NCBI RefSeq assembly: GCF_022376445.1 | Contig: NW_025955125.1 | Coordinates: forward strand, 1 to 64,000 | Length of the DNA: 64,000 nucleotides | Direction of reading: 5' to 3' | DNA from: Fomitopsis serialis | Lineage: Eukaryota; Basidiomycota; Agaricomycetes; Polyporales; Fomitopsidaceae | Part shown: piece after piece, positions 32,849 to 44,152 of the stretch | Numbering within the stretch: the first letter of the stretch is position 1 | How the letters are laid out: each line of letters opens with the position of its first letter | Translations under genes and position numbers: made by a program | Notes under the pieces: generated by a model | The model's input: the letters and a program-made list of their open reading frames with translations, nothing else | What the model was told of the DNA's origin: nothing | Databases searched by the model: none

Positions 32849-33281
32849 GGTGGCATCGTCGTACACGAAATTCGGGGAGGGCGGTCAGCCTGTGTTCCCG
32901 CTCCGATGCGTCTCAACCCTGTCCGTTGACGATCCGATCACAAACGCTCGCTATCACCGTCAATATCAAACTGCCCCTCGCCACACTCGCGCACGCTTCC
33001 GTGATCAGCTTGCAGAACAATCACACGTAGATCACTTGCGATAATACCCTGGGACGAGTCTGGTGACTTATCCTCAACATACCCTGTACGCGCGTAGTGC
33101 GCCCCAAGACCGCCGCAGTTACGAAGGGCGGCCCGCCCGACTCCGGCGACACTCCGTACGAGAACGGGGTTCACCACCTGCAGTGGTTCTAGCCCAAGAG
33201 ACGGTCCGCAAAATGGAGCAACCAAGCAAGTATGAATATCACATGGACTACGTGTAGATGGCCAGACCGTATGAGAGAGAG
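32849..33281 (-). other. intergenic, cupin promoter
   Basis: 433 bp between the cupin start and the PEX16 stop, both on the minus strand. No further feature seen. Confidence 0.55.
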
Positions 33282-34648
33282 TTAAGGCGCGGTGTCTGTT
33301 GAGGTGGCATCAGCGACGGCGCGAGGGGAGAAGAGAACTCGGAGAACTCACAATAATAATACTCGTCGATCAACGGGACCCAGTCTCTCGTCAGCGCGCT
33401 GAAGAGACCGAGCAGCGGCACATTCGCTGTCTTGCTCGCGAACGCCTCCAGCTTGGGCCTGCGACGCAACATCAGCACGGCGTACACACATAAAGCGAAG
33501 TGACGTACTTCGTCCATGAATCCCAGATCGAGCCCCGGAGAAGGTACCAGAGCATGTCCCTGTCGCGAAGCGCATACTCCGCCCGTTCCAACTGGGCCGA
33601 TCGCGACGGCACGCGTCTCAGGTTGCGAGCTAGGAGCTCCATCATGAGTACGACCATGAGTGGGTTTGTGTTTCTCCTCTTGCGCGACAGCATCGTCGCT
33701 ACAACAGTCGCGTCAGATGAAAACCTCGGCTGTTCATACGTCAATGCTTACCATAGACAAGAGGGCGGAGAATGTAGATGATCTCCGAAAGCCAGGCCTT
33801 GGGCGAGACAAGAGGAGCGACGAGTGCTGTTGGTGCCTTGACAGACGATGTAGTCAGAGCCTTAGGCAGAAGGAAGTCTTCCACCGGTTGCGGAGATTGC
33901 GTAGGTGGAGATGGCGTCAAGAGAGGATGCAGAGGCAACGGCTCGTGGTTGTTTCTGAGGTGCTCAGGAGTCGCAGGAAGCGATGACGGCGGTGAAGATG
34001 GCGCTAGAGTCGGGGATGCTGCTTCGAAATCCAGAGGGATGGCGGAAGGATCAAACTCGCGCTCAGGGATAGGCGGCGAAAGTACGGGCCTCCTGGTGAT
34101 CCGTAGCAAGACTAGGCGAAGGACCGCTCTACAAGGTGTTGGATGAGGTTGTTTGACCGTGTACGAGAGCACTTACTTGATGACCTCCAGAAGCACGATT
34201 CCCCTCCACCTGTTACGTTGCGAGACCTTCCTCCGCAAACCCATCTCGATCAACAGTTCCGTGAAGCGGACCAATTGCAGCACGCGAGCAGCCCACTTGT
34301 ATAGCGAGTCTTTTTCAGACCATGCACGAGTATATCGCGTGTGCGAAGACGGGGGTATCAAGGCTTTGTATTTGGGATCCGCTTGGACAACCCTCTCCAG
34401 GAGCGTGTCATGATACATGCTCATAACATTGAGGGAGGCGGACACTGGGATGCGTACATAACGCAGGCGGGTCAACTCGACAGAAACACGGGTACGAAAC
34501 TGTACGAACAAGCCTCTGACGCCAACTCTGCATCTCTGAACCTGCCCGGCAGGATCCACGTAATAGACCTCAGGGTAGACTCGAGGGAAGATATGGTGGA
34601 CACATTCTTGACGAGGAAGGACTCGTAGCGGGCGAAATGGGACGACAT
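33282..34648 (-). CDS. PEX16: peroxisomal membrane protein Pex16
   Basis: Six exons, about 370 residues. N-terminus MSSHFARYESFLVKNVSTIS, then RSITWILPGRFRDAELASEA, the Pex16 signature. Next SLYKWAARVLQLVRFTELLIEM, the hydrophobic and basic IVLLEVIKAVLRLVLLRITR, a Pro/Ser-rich linker, KAWLSEIIYILRPLVYATML, and MVVLMMELLARNLRR. The last exon is short (TAP) after IDEYYYY, a usual fungal ending. Pex16 works with Pex3 and Pex19 in inserting peroxisomal membrane proteins and forming peroxisomes from the ER. No anomalies. Confidence 0.94.
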
Positions 34649-35547
34649 CGAAGGGAAAGACAGACCCGGGCGAGAAGGAGACCGCGGGAGGCCGCCTGAG
34701 GGAGAGGCAGCAGCCAGAGAGAGCTGGCGTCAGTGCGTGGTGGGTAGCTTGGAGTGCAGCCCACTGGACTCCGCGGTGGGAAGCCTCTCGGCGCCCCCCG
34801 ATGCCCCGAAAAGGCAATGCTGTAAACACTTGATATCCTCGCGGCTGCAGACACCCCGCTGGCAGACACGCTCCTCGTCTTGCCACCATCCTCGCTGTGC
34901 ACAGCATCCGCAATGTGGCCCGCCGTGAAAATAACTGGCAGATGGAATGCGTGTTTGAACGGCCACGTAATGGTATGTGCTGTAGACGACCAGATATTTC
35001 GCGTGTATCTCGATATCTTCGAGAGTAGTGGTATGTAGCTCTCGAACGAGCCTCGTATCGATAGCCCGCTCAATGTCGGACCCTGCTAGTCACAAGTCTG
35101 AACTTCGAGCGGTTGCCTTCCGAACCAGTCGGCCGGGACAAGGGCTGCTTCCGATAGTTGGAGTGCGAGCCCACACAATAAAGATGGACGCGATATGTAC
35201 ACCTCAGTGAGCGTGCCCTGATACGTGATACGTTGAGTGCCTGTGCATGTATCTCTCGTACGGATGGCCACAAAGGATGTTATGGCCTTTTGAGAAGGCT
35301 GATCACGATCAGAGAGCTGCCGGAAGAGGAAGGCTGAAGTGTGCCTCAGCGCTGCCCATTTTTCTGCACGTTGCGGTCTTAGCGACCCTCTGCAGGCCAC
35401 GCCCCTCCATGCTCCCGTCATATCAATGCACCAGAATCTGACAAGACCCGTGCATCGGCTATCTTCCTGTTCCCATCGTAATTTTCCACCTCGCCTCGCC
35501 TTCCTTCGACGGTCGCAACCGCTCGCCCTCTACGCTGCCCAGACAGC
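34649..35547. other. divergent promoter region, PEX16 and coiled-coil gene
   Basis: About 900 bp. An antisense ORF spanning 34570-35073 lacks an ATG start and any motif. Otherwise nothing recognised. Confidence 0.55.
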
Positions 35548-37192
35548 ATGAACACTCCCCGGAGCCCCAGCCAGCCGCTCAACTACTTCCAACAGAGTCC
35601 GGTTCGAGGGCAGCTGGAGAGCCCGGATGGGCAGTACGCGAGGAGCGGATGGCGGTATCTGCAATGCACGGACACGCCAAATGAACTCAGGGTACGTACA
35701 ACTACCACCGTGTCGCGACGACAGCCTTTTGACTGTTCCTAGGTGCTCTTGCCTCCCCGCACAGCACTCATCTACAACCACCTCCTCCGCGCAGAGCTCA
35801 TCGAGCTCCGTAAGGACCGCGACGCGGCCTGGGACCGCATCCTGCAGATCCGTCACCTCAAAGACCGCATGATCCGCAAATGCCAGCGACTCGCCAAGGA
35901 GTCCGCGCCCGCAGGCAAGCCCTCACCGCGCAGCATGTTCTTCACAGTGCACGCGCCGCCCGACTTCCGCCTGAAGGAGATGGAGCGCTGGTTCCGCGAG
36001 CAGGGCGCGCATTTCGGGTCGGACGTCGCGCAGGGGCACTCGCGCACACCCTACTGCTGTAACAAGTGCATGCCGCCTGCGCACATGAACCATCAGGGAA
36101 GCCTCTCGCGTAGGCCGTCTGCGCAGGCTCACCGACACGCTCCTCCCCCGGATCGGGTGCCTGCGCGTCGCGGCGACTCGGTCACGCACACGACGACGAC
36201 CCTACTGAACCCATCGCCTCCTCTAACGAACCAGCATCCCAAGCGGCAGCCTCCACAAGGCTACAAATCCCCAGGACGCGTGCCTGCCGTCGTGCGCGAC
36301 CCTGGGCATGTCTCGCCTCACCGCAAGACCATGGAGCGCAAACGGTCCGCAGGGTCGGACGTCAGCATCGCGACGCGTTCCACCCGCCTGAACGCGAAGT
36401 CGCCGGACCCCTTGCCCATTCCGTTCCGCATGCACGACCCAGACGAGGAGGCCGCCTTGGTCGACTCGCCAGGCAGCTCGCAGGACGAGATGCCGTCCAC
36501 GTCCCCGGAGCCGGAGCCGGAGCCCCTCGAGGCCCCTGCCCTCCCAGCGCTGAACGGCCAGCTGCCCACAATCCTCGAGGCGTCCGAAGGGCAGGCCTCA
36601 GTCGCCGGCGAGGATGCCCACCGCGCGATCCCCCGTCGACGCAGCAGCCTCAAGAGAGCGGGCAGCATCAGCAGGCTGAGCATAGCGAGCCAGACCAAGT
36701 CCGTCGCGTGGGCCATGGACCGGGATTGGATCGAGCAGATGTCGCAGTACATGAAGACCGCGAACGAGGCTGAGGTGCTCGGTGAGTCGGCGCTCTCTGC
36801 CCCGGGGACTGGTGTTCACGGTTCGCTGACGCCGGACTCGTTTCCGCAGGGCACGAGCTCGAGGTGCTGCGGGTGGACTACCACAAGGAGGTAGACGCAA
36901 TGAAGCGGATGTGCCGCGGCGTCTCGGAGGCGTCCGAGCGGATTCGTCTCGAGATGGAGAAACTGCACAGAGACGAGGAGGCGGTGAGGAGGCAGGAGGA
37001 CAGGCTGCTCCATACCATCGAGCAGCTGGAACGGAAGGAGACGCAGTTCCGCGACAAAGGCATGTCTTGTTCTAACATTACTGCCCACATGGTTGGCTGA
37101 TGCGGTTCTCCCCGGCAGTCCTTTCGGTACTCGACGAAACCAAACGCGTCGTCCATCTTTGTGACAAGAAACGCGACGTTCACGAGCTATGA
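35548..37192 (+). CDS. basidiomycete protein with C-terminal coiled coil, function unknown
   Basis: Exons 35548-35691, 35743-36781, 36850-37059 and 37119-37192 give 488 residues. Not a family I recognise. The N-terminus (to about residue 140) is folded-looking: LLPPRTALIYNHLLRAELIE, a basic helix RILQIRHLKDRMIRK, and a YCCNKCMPP segment with three Cys. The middle is Pro/Ser/Arg-rich and probably disordered. The last ~110 residues are heptad-rich: WIEQMSQYMKTANEAEVLGH, VDAMKRMCRGVSEASERIRL and EEAVRRQEDRLLHTIEQLER. The final intron needs a GC donor (AAAG|GCATGT) to continue the coiled coil as VLSVLDETKRVVHLC; a GT donor four bases later gives a shorter, unrelated tail. Possibly a cytoskeletal or nuclear scaffold protein. 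Confidence 0.75.
37060..37118 (+). other. probable GC-AG intron in the coiled-coil gene
   Basis: 59 nt, donor G|GCATGT, acceptor ggcag. Chosen over the gtcttg donor at 37065 because it extends the coiled coil in frame. Confidence 0.55.
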
Positions 37193-37580
37193 TCTTCGTG
37201 ACATCCTTCGGAAGATCATTATCCATTTGCAGGTGCCATCTGCCTTGTTTTGTTCGCTATCTAGACGCATGACTATACGCAGACTAACGATTTGGAGACA
37301 CCGCTCCCTGTAGCACTACCCCTCTATTATTCTTTCGGTAAATACCCTTCACGTATATGATATCCTACGGATGTAAATATCCTTCCTCAGTGTTGCTCCT
37401 GGATGGATGGGTGAAATGCAAATGATGGGACTCACGACCAATGTCCAAGCGTGTGATGAATGTATGGTGTACAATGCGACCATTGTCCTAATAGTGATAG
37501 TATGCAGGAATAAGTTACGACGTGCAGGCAGGCTAGGAATCGCATTGAAATGCCCAGGGGATGCAAAGCGACGTCTGCGG
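37193..37580. other. convergent intergenic, coiled-coil gene and CorA-like gene
   Basis: 388 bp between two 3' ends; AT-rich around 37310-37400, consistent with UTR and polyadenylation signals. No gene seen. Confidence 0.55.
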
Positions 37581-40299
37581 CTACTGGGTCTCGGTCAACA
37601 CGGGCCCCTGACGCCATCTCCGCCGCTTAGCCCACTTCCACCAGAGACGCACGAAGTTAGCGTAGACGATGAGTACAACGCCTGCGAACGAAACCACGAT
37701 GCCGAACACGTAGTAACGAGTGCCCGTGAGGTCGTTGGCGGGAATTTGGATGTTCATAGAGAACAGACCTAGTGCGCGGTCGCAGCTGTGAGCTGCGAAC
37801 CTACGAATGTTAAGAGAAACATACCAATGACAGTCTGGACCAAGACGACGCCCATACTGACGGTCGTGAGCGTAACGAGAGCAGTGTCCGTGCCTGACTG
37901 CGCCTTGGAGTGGGAGAGGCGGAGGTGGGATAGGTAGGTAGGTTGTGACGTGCTCAGCACACGCTCGTAGTGGACTAGTGCCTGCTGCAGGGTCAGGATG
38001 TGATCTGTGCATCGACATAAGCAATATAGATCAATATCTGCACAAAGGCTACGTACCCTGCACATCACCCATATACACATAGACATCGTGGTCGTGCTCG
38101 GTGCCGTTCCCAAGTCCACCTTGACCGACGGTCAGCAATCGCTTTTGCAGCTGCGCGACGACCTCCGACTTGTGCGCCAAGACTCGGGTGAGCGACGTAA
38201 CGAGTCTCCTCGTCCTTGCCATCCGATGGACAGTAGTCGTGGTCTTCGCCGTCGGCGTATGCTTGAACACAACACGGAAATGGCCGTAGAAGGCCTGCAC
38301 CGAACGTTTCAATCCCCGAAGGTGGAGACGACAGCTCGTAGGAAATTTGAAATGCGTCTTCCGTTCCACAGCCTTAAAAGTTTCGCGTGGTTTCTCGATG
38401 ACCGCAAAGCTGGATGTTTCAGGTTTCTCGTTGGTATCATGTGCCACAACCTTCTCAAGGCTCGAAGTGGAGGGTATATCAGCAGGCGCGGGTGGAGGAT
38501 TGGTCACCGCGGGGTCTGTCGCAACATCTTCATCAGACACCATTAGGCTCTCCATGTTGGCAACCTCCTTTTCGACCCCTTCCAAGAAAGGGAAGAATGA
38601 ATCCACGATGGAGTCCATTATTCCATGGGCAATCCAATCTTGCAGTATCGTCAGACCCGATGGCCATCGCCGTAGACATCGTATACTTACCTGAAGTCAT
38701 GTTGACGCTCTGCGAGAGTTTGAGGATTTTCCTCCGAACACGGTCGACATGTTCTGCGATCCGCTAAGCAGCAGTCATACAGGAAGCTAGACAAAACTTG
38801 CCTCCGATATCCGAGAAATGGAACTGAGAACGAGTGTTAACACGGCTCACCGGCATGAAGCGATGCTACAACTCACCGAGCAGATGCCTTCACGGAAGAC
38901 GATCAAGTACACGTTGACTTCACCAACGATGGCTTCCTCCATAGGCGACGCAGACGACGCGGTACCATCCCGAGGGTTTTGCAGTGCACGCAACCGCTCC
39001 CTGGTCTTCATGCTTTCGATCGCACGAAAGACAACAAAGTAGTATCCTAGTTTCGGGAAGACCTCCAACTTCTCTCTGGGATCCTGCTGCAAGATATCCT
39101 CCAGAGTCAACGGGTGGAGGTGGAGAAGCTATGCAACATTCAGCATGCAGGCACACAACGGTCGCTGAAGATCGAACCTTGCCAATTGCACGCATGTCTT
39201 CCCACGTAGGTGAGGTGACATCTAACCACCATGCTTTCTCCGCATCGCCAGGCTCAGTCGCAGCGGATGACGCTTGAGACATTGGTGTCGGTATTGGCAT
39301 CGCAGTTGCCCGTTTCTTCCCTTTCCTAGCTCTACGCGGAAGGGTGGGCTCTTGGCTTGAGGAGCTCGTCGAGGACGCTATGTCCTCAGGCATCATATAA
39401 TGGTGGTGGATCGTCGGGGGCGAAGGAACGTGTGACTCTAAGGCGATCGTCTCTGTCCGTGCCCGTCTCGCCCGCTCATTACCCTTGAGGGCTGCGCCGA
39501 GCTGAGCAATGATGAGAGGTAGGGAATCCGTATGGATGAAATGCCTGTCCTCAGCGCCGGGAACCAGGCCTTCCCTACCGAGTGAGTCCGGGACCAAAGG
39601 AGTCGGTACATACAAGTCGAAGGACCGCGGGACGTATCTCCATTCCTCCCTGGCTCTGATGCGAGCTGCAATTTGGCGTTCCGTTCGTTCGTTATGCGCG
39701 TCTGCGATGCTCGGTCTACCCCTGCGCGTGCGAGTGGCGAGGGACCTCGCCATTGTCCTCATAGACTGGGACGACGAGGACGAGGACGATGTAGTTGAGA
39801 GCGATGAGGAGGATGCCCACGCACGAGCCCACGTAGCAATAGCATGTTCGACGACCGCTGAAATTGCTCCGAGGCGTCCACCGAACACAGAGGACGCGGA
39901 AGAGGAGGACGAAGAGGACGAGCTCTGGGACCTGATAGAAGCTGGCCTGGGAGGTAAAGGAGGCTCTCCACGATAGATATCCTGGTCGTCTGGTTCTTCC
40001 AACGAGAGATGGTTCACCGCCTGTGTCTCCGGTACGAGGCCAATGGCTTCGGCGTCTTCGAGAAAGTACGGCGACGATTCATTCGGAGCTACTGTACGGT
40101 CAGAGCTGTTGGACTCTGACCGCCCCGATACAGCGTCGACAGTAGCAGGCATCTGGGGCGAGACCGCCCCGCACAGACTTACGGAGCGAGGACCATGAGA
40201 CGAGGGTGGAGGTTGAGGGACGCTGCAAGCCACCCACTCCCGGCGCGCCGCCGGCTCACCCGCTACCAGATTGGTATCCCGCAATCCCCGTGCGTTCAT
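37581..40299 (-). CDS. CorA-type divalent cation channel with long N-terminal extension
   Basis: Seven exons, about 800 residues. The first ~330 residues are Ser/Arg-rich and probably disordered. The CorA cytosolic domain follows: KAWWLDVTSPTWEDMRAIGK, HLHPLTLEDILQQDPREKLE, FPKLGYYFVVFRAIES, NVYLIVFREGICSFHFS, HVDRVRRKILKLSQ, then DWIAHGIMDSIVDSFFPFL and a long helix. At the end are two membrane helices, TVSMGVVLVQTVIGLFSMNI and YYVFGIVVSFAGVVLIVYAN. The Gly-Met-Asn selectivity motif after TM1 is Ser-Met-Asn. Exons 3 and 4 are joined by a GC-AG intron (38754-38801). By family, a homopentameric plasma membrane or vacuolar Mg2+ channel. The start is the ATG at 40299; a later one (MPATVD) is possible. 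Confidence 0.87.
38754..38801 (-). other. GC-AG intron in the CorA-like gene
   Basis: 48 nt, donor G|GCAAGT (perfect GC-donor consensus), acceptor tcgcag. It joins FSDIG to EHVDRVRR; no GT alternative restores this frame. Confidence 0.7.
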
Positions 40300-40489
40300 T
40301 GGCTCCTAGGAGCACACGCCGGTATGCAGGCCTCTCGTGTAAGTTACTGCAGTTGGACGTAATTTGCCTACACTGCTTGCTACAGCAAGGCAGCAATAGG
40401 CACTCTGGTCCGTCATGTCTACGATGACTGCAGGCAGGTTACCCCGCGTAACGAATTCGCTCGGAATAGTAGGAGGGTATCTAACGGCA

Positions 40490-42002
40490 TTATCCTACCC
40501 GCCGTCGCTTTTCACTTCGCTGACCATCGTCTCCATGAACAGCACTAGACCGCTTCCGTGGCATGGGTCCAGAGGAACCTGGGGCGAACGGTCTTCGCTT
40601 CTTCTCTTTCTGACTTGCCTTCTTCTGCCTCTTGTCTATCGCTTTCTTCACTGCACCGCGCCCGCCTGACGCAGCGAGAGCCTCGTATTTAGCTCGCAGT
40701 AGAAGATCCTTCTTGTCGGCTGGCATGATTTGTCAGTAACAATGGAAGTCAAGTAGTCCCCAGTACGCACAATCCTTCATAAACCATGCCCCCTTTCCTG
40801 CCTTTCGCCTTTCGCCTTCTTCTTTGGCCACCTTCTCTAGAGCCTCCTGTTCAATCTTTTCCTGCCGGTCCTTACTGACCATGCTCTCAGCACGCTTGTA
40901 GGCGCGCTCCAGCCTTTGGACCTCTTGCTCGCGTTCTTCTCGCAAATGCCTCGGCGAGTTGACCAAAAGCTTGCGCGCGCGCTTCAGATTATCTCTGAGC
41001 GTTCGCATCTCTTGAGAATGCATGTCTGCAAGGAACCCATATTGCGAGCGAAAACGCTTGGCCGAGAGTTCTCCTGTCATGGGTAAGAACCGTGGATCTC
41101 TGGGGACCTGGCGGAATGTTGATGAAGATCATGCACTACGTGACGAGAGACATACCACTTTCTCTCCTTCGACAGCCAGCTTTTTCCTGGGGACCGGTTT
41201 CTTCGAGCTCACTTCTGTCGGACTACAGACTTTGTCAGCGGTACCAAGAGGTCAGAAATACTGATACATACGCATGCTTACTTGACCGTTTGGGGATGTC
41301 TTTCTTCGACTTTCGGGGTTCATCCACCTCTCTCGCTTTCCCCTTCACATCGTAGCGCGATGAGACCTGCTCTACGTCGGACACACCGTCTTCTTCATTT
41401 GCGTCATCCGCTTCTGGATCTAACGCACTAGAGCGGGCTAGTTCTCTCTGCGCTTTCCGCAGTGTGCCAAACGACAAGGACGCGAGCACTGTAGGGAATA
41501 GCTAAGGCTTGCGTTTGCTCGCCCGATGCGAGTGAGACTCACCATCCTCCGCCCCGTGAGTCTATCGAGTGTCATATCTCAGGTGAACGAGTTTCAAGAT
41601 TTCCAGACAATGTTGTTCACGCACTGACTGTTCCGCTTCTTCCTCAGAAGCACTAGACTCCGGGTCGCTATCCGCCTCACTAGCCTCCTCCAATTCCTCG
41701 TCGTCCACCCACTGAGCTACACGTGCCCCATCCAAGTCAATCTCCTCTGGCTCCTCATCCACAACCTCATTGCCTGATCCATCTTCCGATGATGCATCAT
41801 CTTCACCCTCGTCTTGTTCGAAGAAACCTTCAGAGCCGGACGCGGAGGCAGATGCCTCCGACTCTTCGTCAGATTGCTGAGCCTGTCGTACGGCTTTGGG
41901 TGTGCTGCTTCCAGTCGCCAAAGGTGTAACTCGCGATGCACCACGTTCTTGCGCTGCATGCGCGGGAGGGCGTCGGGAAGCGGGGCGAGCTCGTCGAGGC
42001 AT
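40490..42002 (-). CDS. RRP36: rRNA biogenesis protein Rrp36
   Basis: About 400 residues. N-terminal part is basic (MPRRARPASRRP) and then strongly acidic (EEPEEIDLDGARV, EADSDPESSASEEEAEQ). The family block starts LASLSFGTLRKAQRELARSS. Next KRSSKHAPTEVSSKKPVPRK, RDPRFLPMTGELSAKRFRSQ, YGFLADMHSQEMRTLRDNL, a Glu/Lys-rich coiled coil, and DKKDLLLRAKYEALAASG before a basic C-terminus. Rrp36 is a nucleolar part of the 90S pre-ribosome, needed for early 18S rRNA cleavages. Between the acidic part and LASLSF, frame is kept either by a 4-nt exon (gatg, 41543-41546) between introns of 78 and 54 nt, or by one lost G at the acceptor of a single intron. Confidence 0.9.
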
Positions 42003-42361
42003 GCCAAGAAGTTGTGCAGATCGGGCAGGGATCTCAAATGGCGGAAATGAGCGCAGGCAGGTCGATCAATCGCCCCGCCATCTTGCTCCTCCCGATTAAG
42101 AAGGTGCTGTGGTACGAACGATTAATGTGAACGTGATTTGGGCTGCGGCAATGTCTCCGAAGAGCTTGATAGTACAAGATCCCGGTCACGCCGGCAGCTG
42201 GAGAAGACGACGACATACATAGGATATGATTGCGACAGACGATTCAGGCGATGATGACAAGGAGGCCTAGCAGAGCTGGTATCAAACCGCATGACTGGAC
42301 GTTGTGAAGTCTACAATATTTATTCCATAATTATACCCGGGCATACAGTCATACACTATCC
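42003..42361 (-). other. intergenic, RRP36 promoter
   Basis: 359 bp between the RRP36 start and the stop of the caspase-like gene, AT-rich at 42310-42360. No element recognised. Confidence 0.55.
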
Positions 42362-43806
42362 CTAGAATTTTAAAACTGTCTTGGATGACCTCCAACGCCG
42401 AAGGACACTACAGCCGAAGCGTGCGAGAAGGAACCCGATCCGTAAATAGGTGGGCCTAATAATTCGCAAGACTACGGGCTTCCTCCGCCTGTCTATGCGA
42501 GCCAATGCCGGAATAAACGGCGATTGTGCGAACGGAATCTTGTCGAGCTTCCTGTTGGGCCCTCTGCACTGCGGACGCTGATTCAGGGTGCGCAATTTGC
42601 CAGCGACACGGCTGGTAATCTGCCTGTAGCTGAGACTCGGCTCCCTGCGCAGAACCTGGAAAAGCTCCAGTGTGAAGGCCCCGCGATGCTCGCCACTATC
42701 ATCTACCACCTCATAGGCGCTCTCGTTTTGACCACACGCAGCCAGCATGGTGTAAGGCCCGTGGTGAGAGCTAGCGTCGGGTTGGAAAGTTGCCCTGATA
42801 GGCGTCAGGTTCGCTCGGCGAGGTACAACTGGGATGCCGCAGCGGATGTCTAAGTCGAGATCCAGAGAAAGCGGCGTGGAACAGGTAGGCAGTGCCGAGC
42901 GGGCGGTCACAGTATCCCCACGAAGGATCTGAGACATGCCGCCGGAGTGACATGAATCAAGGATTACTGTCTGATGAGGACTACGATAAGTGTGAGCTTG
43001 CCGTGGGCAAAGATCTAAGTACTCACGATGTCACACCCTCTCACGTGCTCTAATCGACTCAGCAGCGCATGCAAGGTCGGCTGGGGGATCCCGCGCACTA
43101 TTCCGCCTTTGCCAGAGAGTGCCCCTTCATTGTAATGGGCATATTGTCTCTGCGATGTTGCCCACGCAACCCCATTGCGGACTCACTTGGGCATAGGAAC
43201 CATGCCCAGCAAAGTATATAACCACGGCGTTCTTCTTGGTAATGCGAGGGTTGTTGATAAGTTTTTGATCGAGGGACGCGAGAATCGCAGAATGAGTCGC
43301 CTCCTCGTCCCGCAGATTGACAATATGGGGCGAGGGTACACCGAGATCATCGCGCAAGTATTTGACAACGTCGTCCGTATCGTTGCCGCATCCACGTAAG
43401 GGTGGGATCCGCAAATCCTCGTATTTGCCTATGCCGATAACAACAGCATGTACGTCTTTTCCGTCCATCCTCGGCCGAGAGGTTTCCACTTGCAGCCTTG
43501 GACGGACAGGTGACTTCTGGGTGCTGCTGATACTTTGTCCAAAACGTCAGCCATGTCTTGCATATGACGATTCGTAAACAATACTTACGTATCACTATCA
43601 ATACCGGTTCCCGGGGAAGAGGGATGGACATAAGCGTGGCGGGCTACGGGTAGCACGGCAGGAGGATCGCAAGACTTCGAGAATCTCGGATGCGCACAAC
43701 TGTTCATGACGTGCGTGTGCAAGTAAGGGGACGGACTGATGAACACTTGAAAGATACCTACGAGCAAAGAGGCCCCTTCGCCACTCCTTATAGCGGCGCT
43801 GCTCAT
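42362..43806 (-). CDS. caspase-like (C14) protease, metacaspase-related
   Basis: Five exons, about 400 residues. The p20-like domain has DVHAVVIGIGKYEDLRIPPL, GCGNDTDDVVKYLRDDLGVP, AVVIYFAGHGSYAQ (catalytic His), an NEGALSGKGGIVRGIP loop and TVILDSCHSGGM (catalytic Cys). The C-terminal half has YTMLAACGQNESAYE and GAFTLELFQVLRR, as in mushroom caspase-domain proteins, and ends in a very basic tail (LRRWRSSKTVLKF). Typical fungal metacaspase prodomain and Ca2+-site motifs were not seen, so I call it caspase-like. The start (43806) is the least sure part: two short leading exons carry no domain, and the Met in RPRMDGKDVHAV is an alternative. Confidence 0.8.
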
Positions 43807-44152
43807 ACCTCTTGAGAAGCTACGAGTGTCGGTGGACTGACGCGACTCTATCCAATGAGGAGTGCTCTATCCACCGACTACATCTGAGCGTGTTGCCCGC
43901 GCGCGGATGGTCAACATCCCAACGCCATGGCCAGTGCTGCGCGTCGGCTGTACGTGAGTTGATGGGCACATCAGTGAGGGTGGAATGGAGGGACAATGCA
44001 GGTGTAGTGGTACAATTAACGACATGCATGCGACTGCGACACCACCATACCAGTGCACCGCGGGCGAATTATACTGTGTTTGAAAATGAGGTCAACTCTA
44101 GGTATTGACGAATTGTAACAGACTCACAGAAGCTGAGGCCTGAGGCCTGAGG
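43807..44152. other. intergenic between caspase-like gene and inverted-repeat element
   Basis: 346 bp, presumed promoter of the caspase-like gene. Ends in three copies of ctgagg, the last of which is the putative target duplication of the element. Confidence 0.5.

Noticed and set aside
34570..35073. 167-codon minus-strand ORF upstream of PEX16
   Set aside because: Overlaps the PEX16 first exon in another frame and lacks an ATG start.
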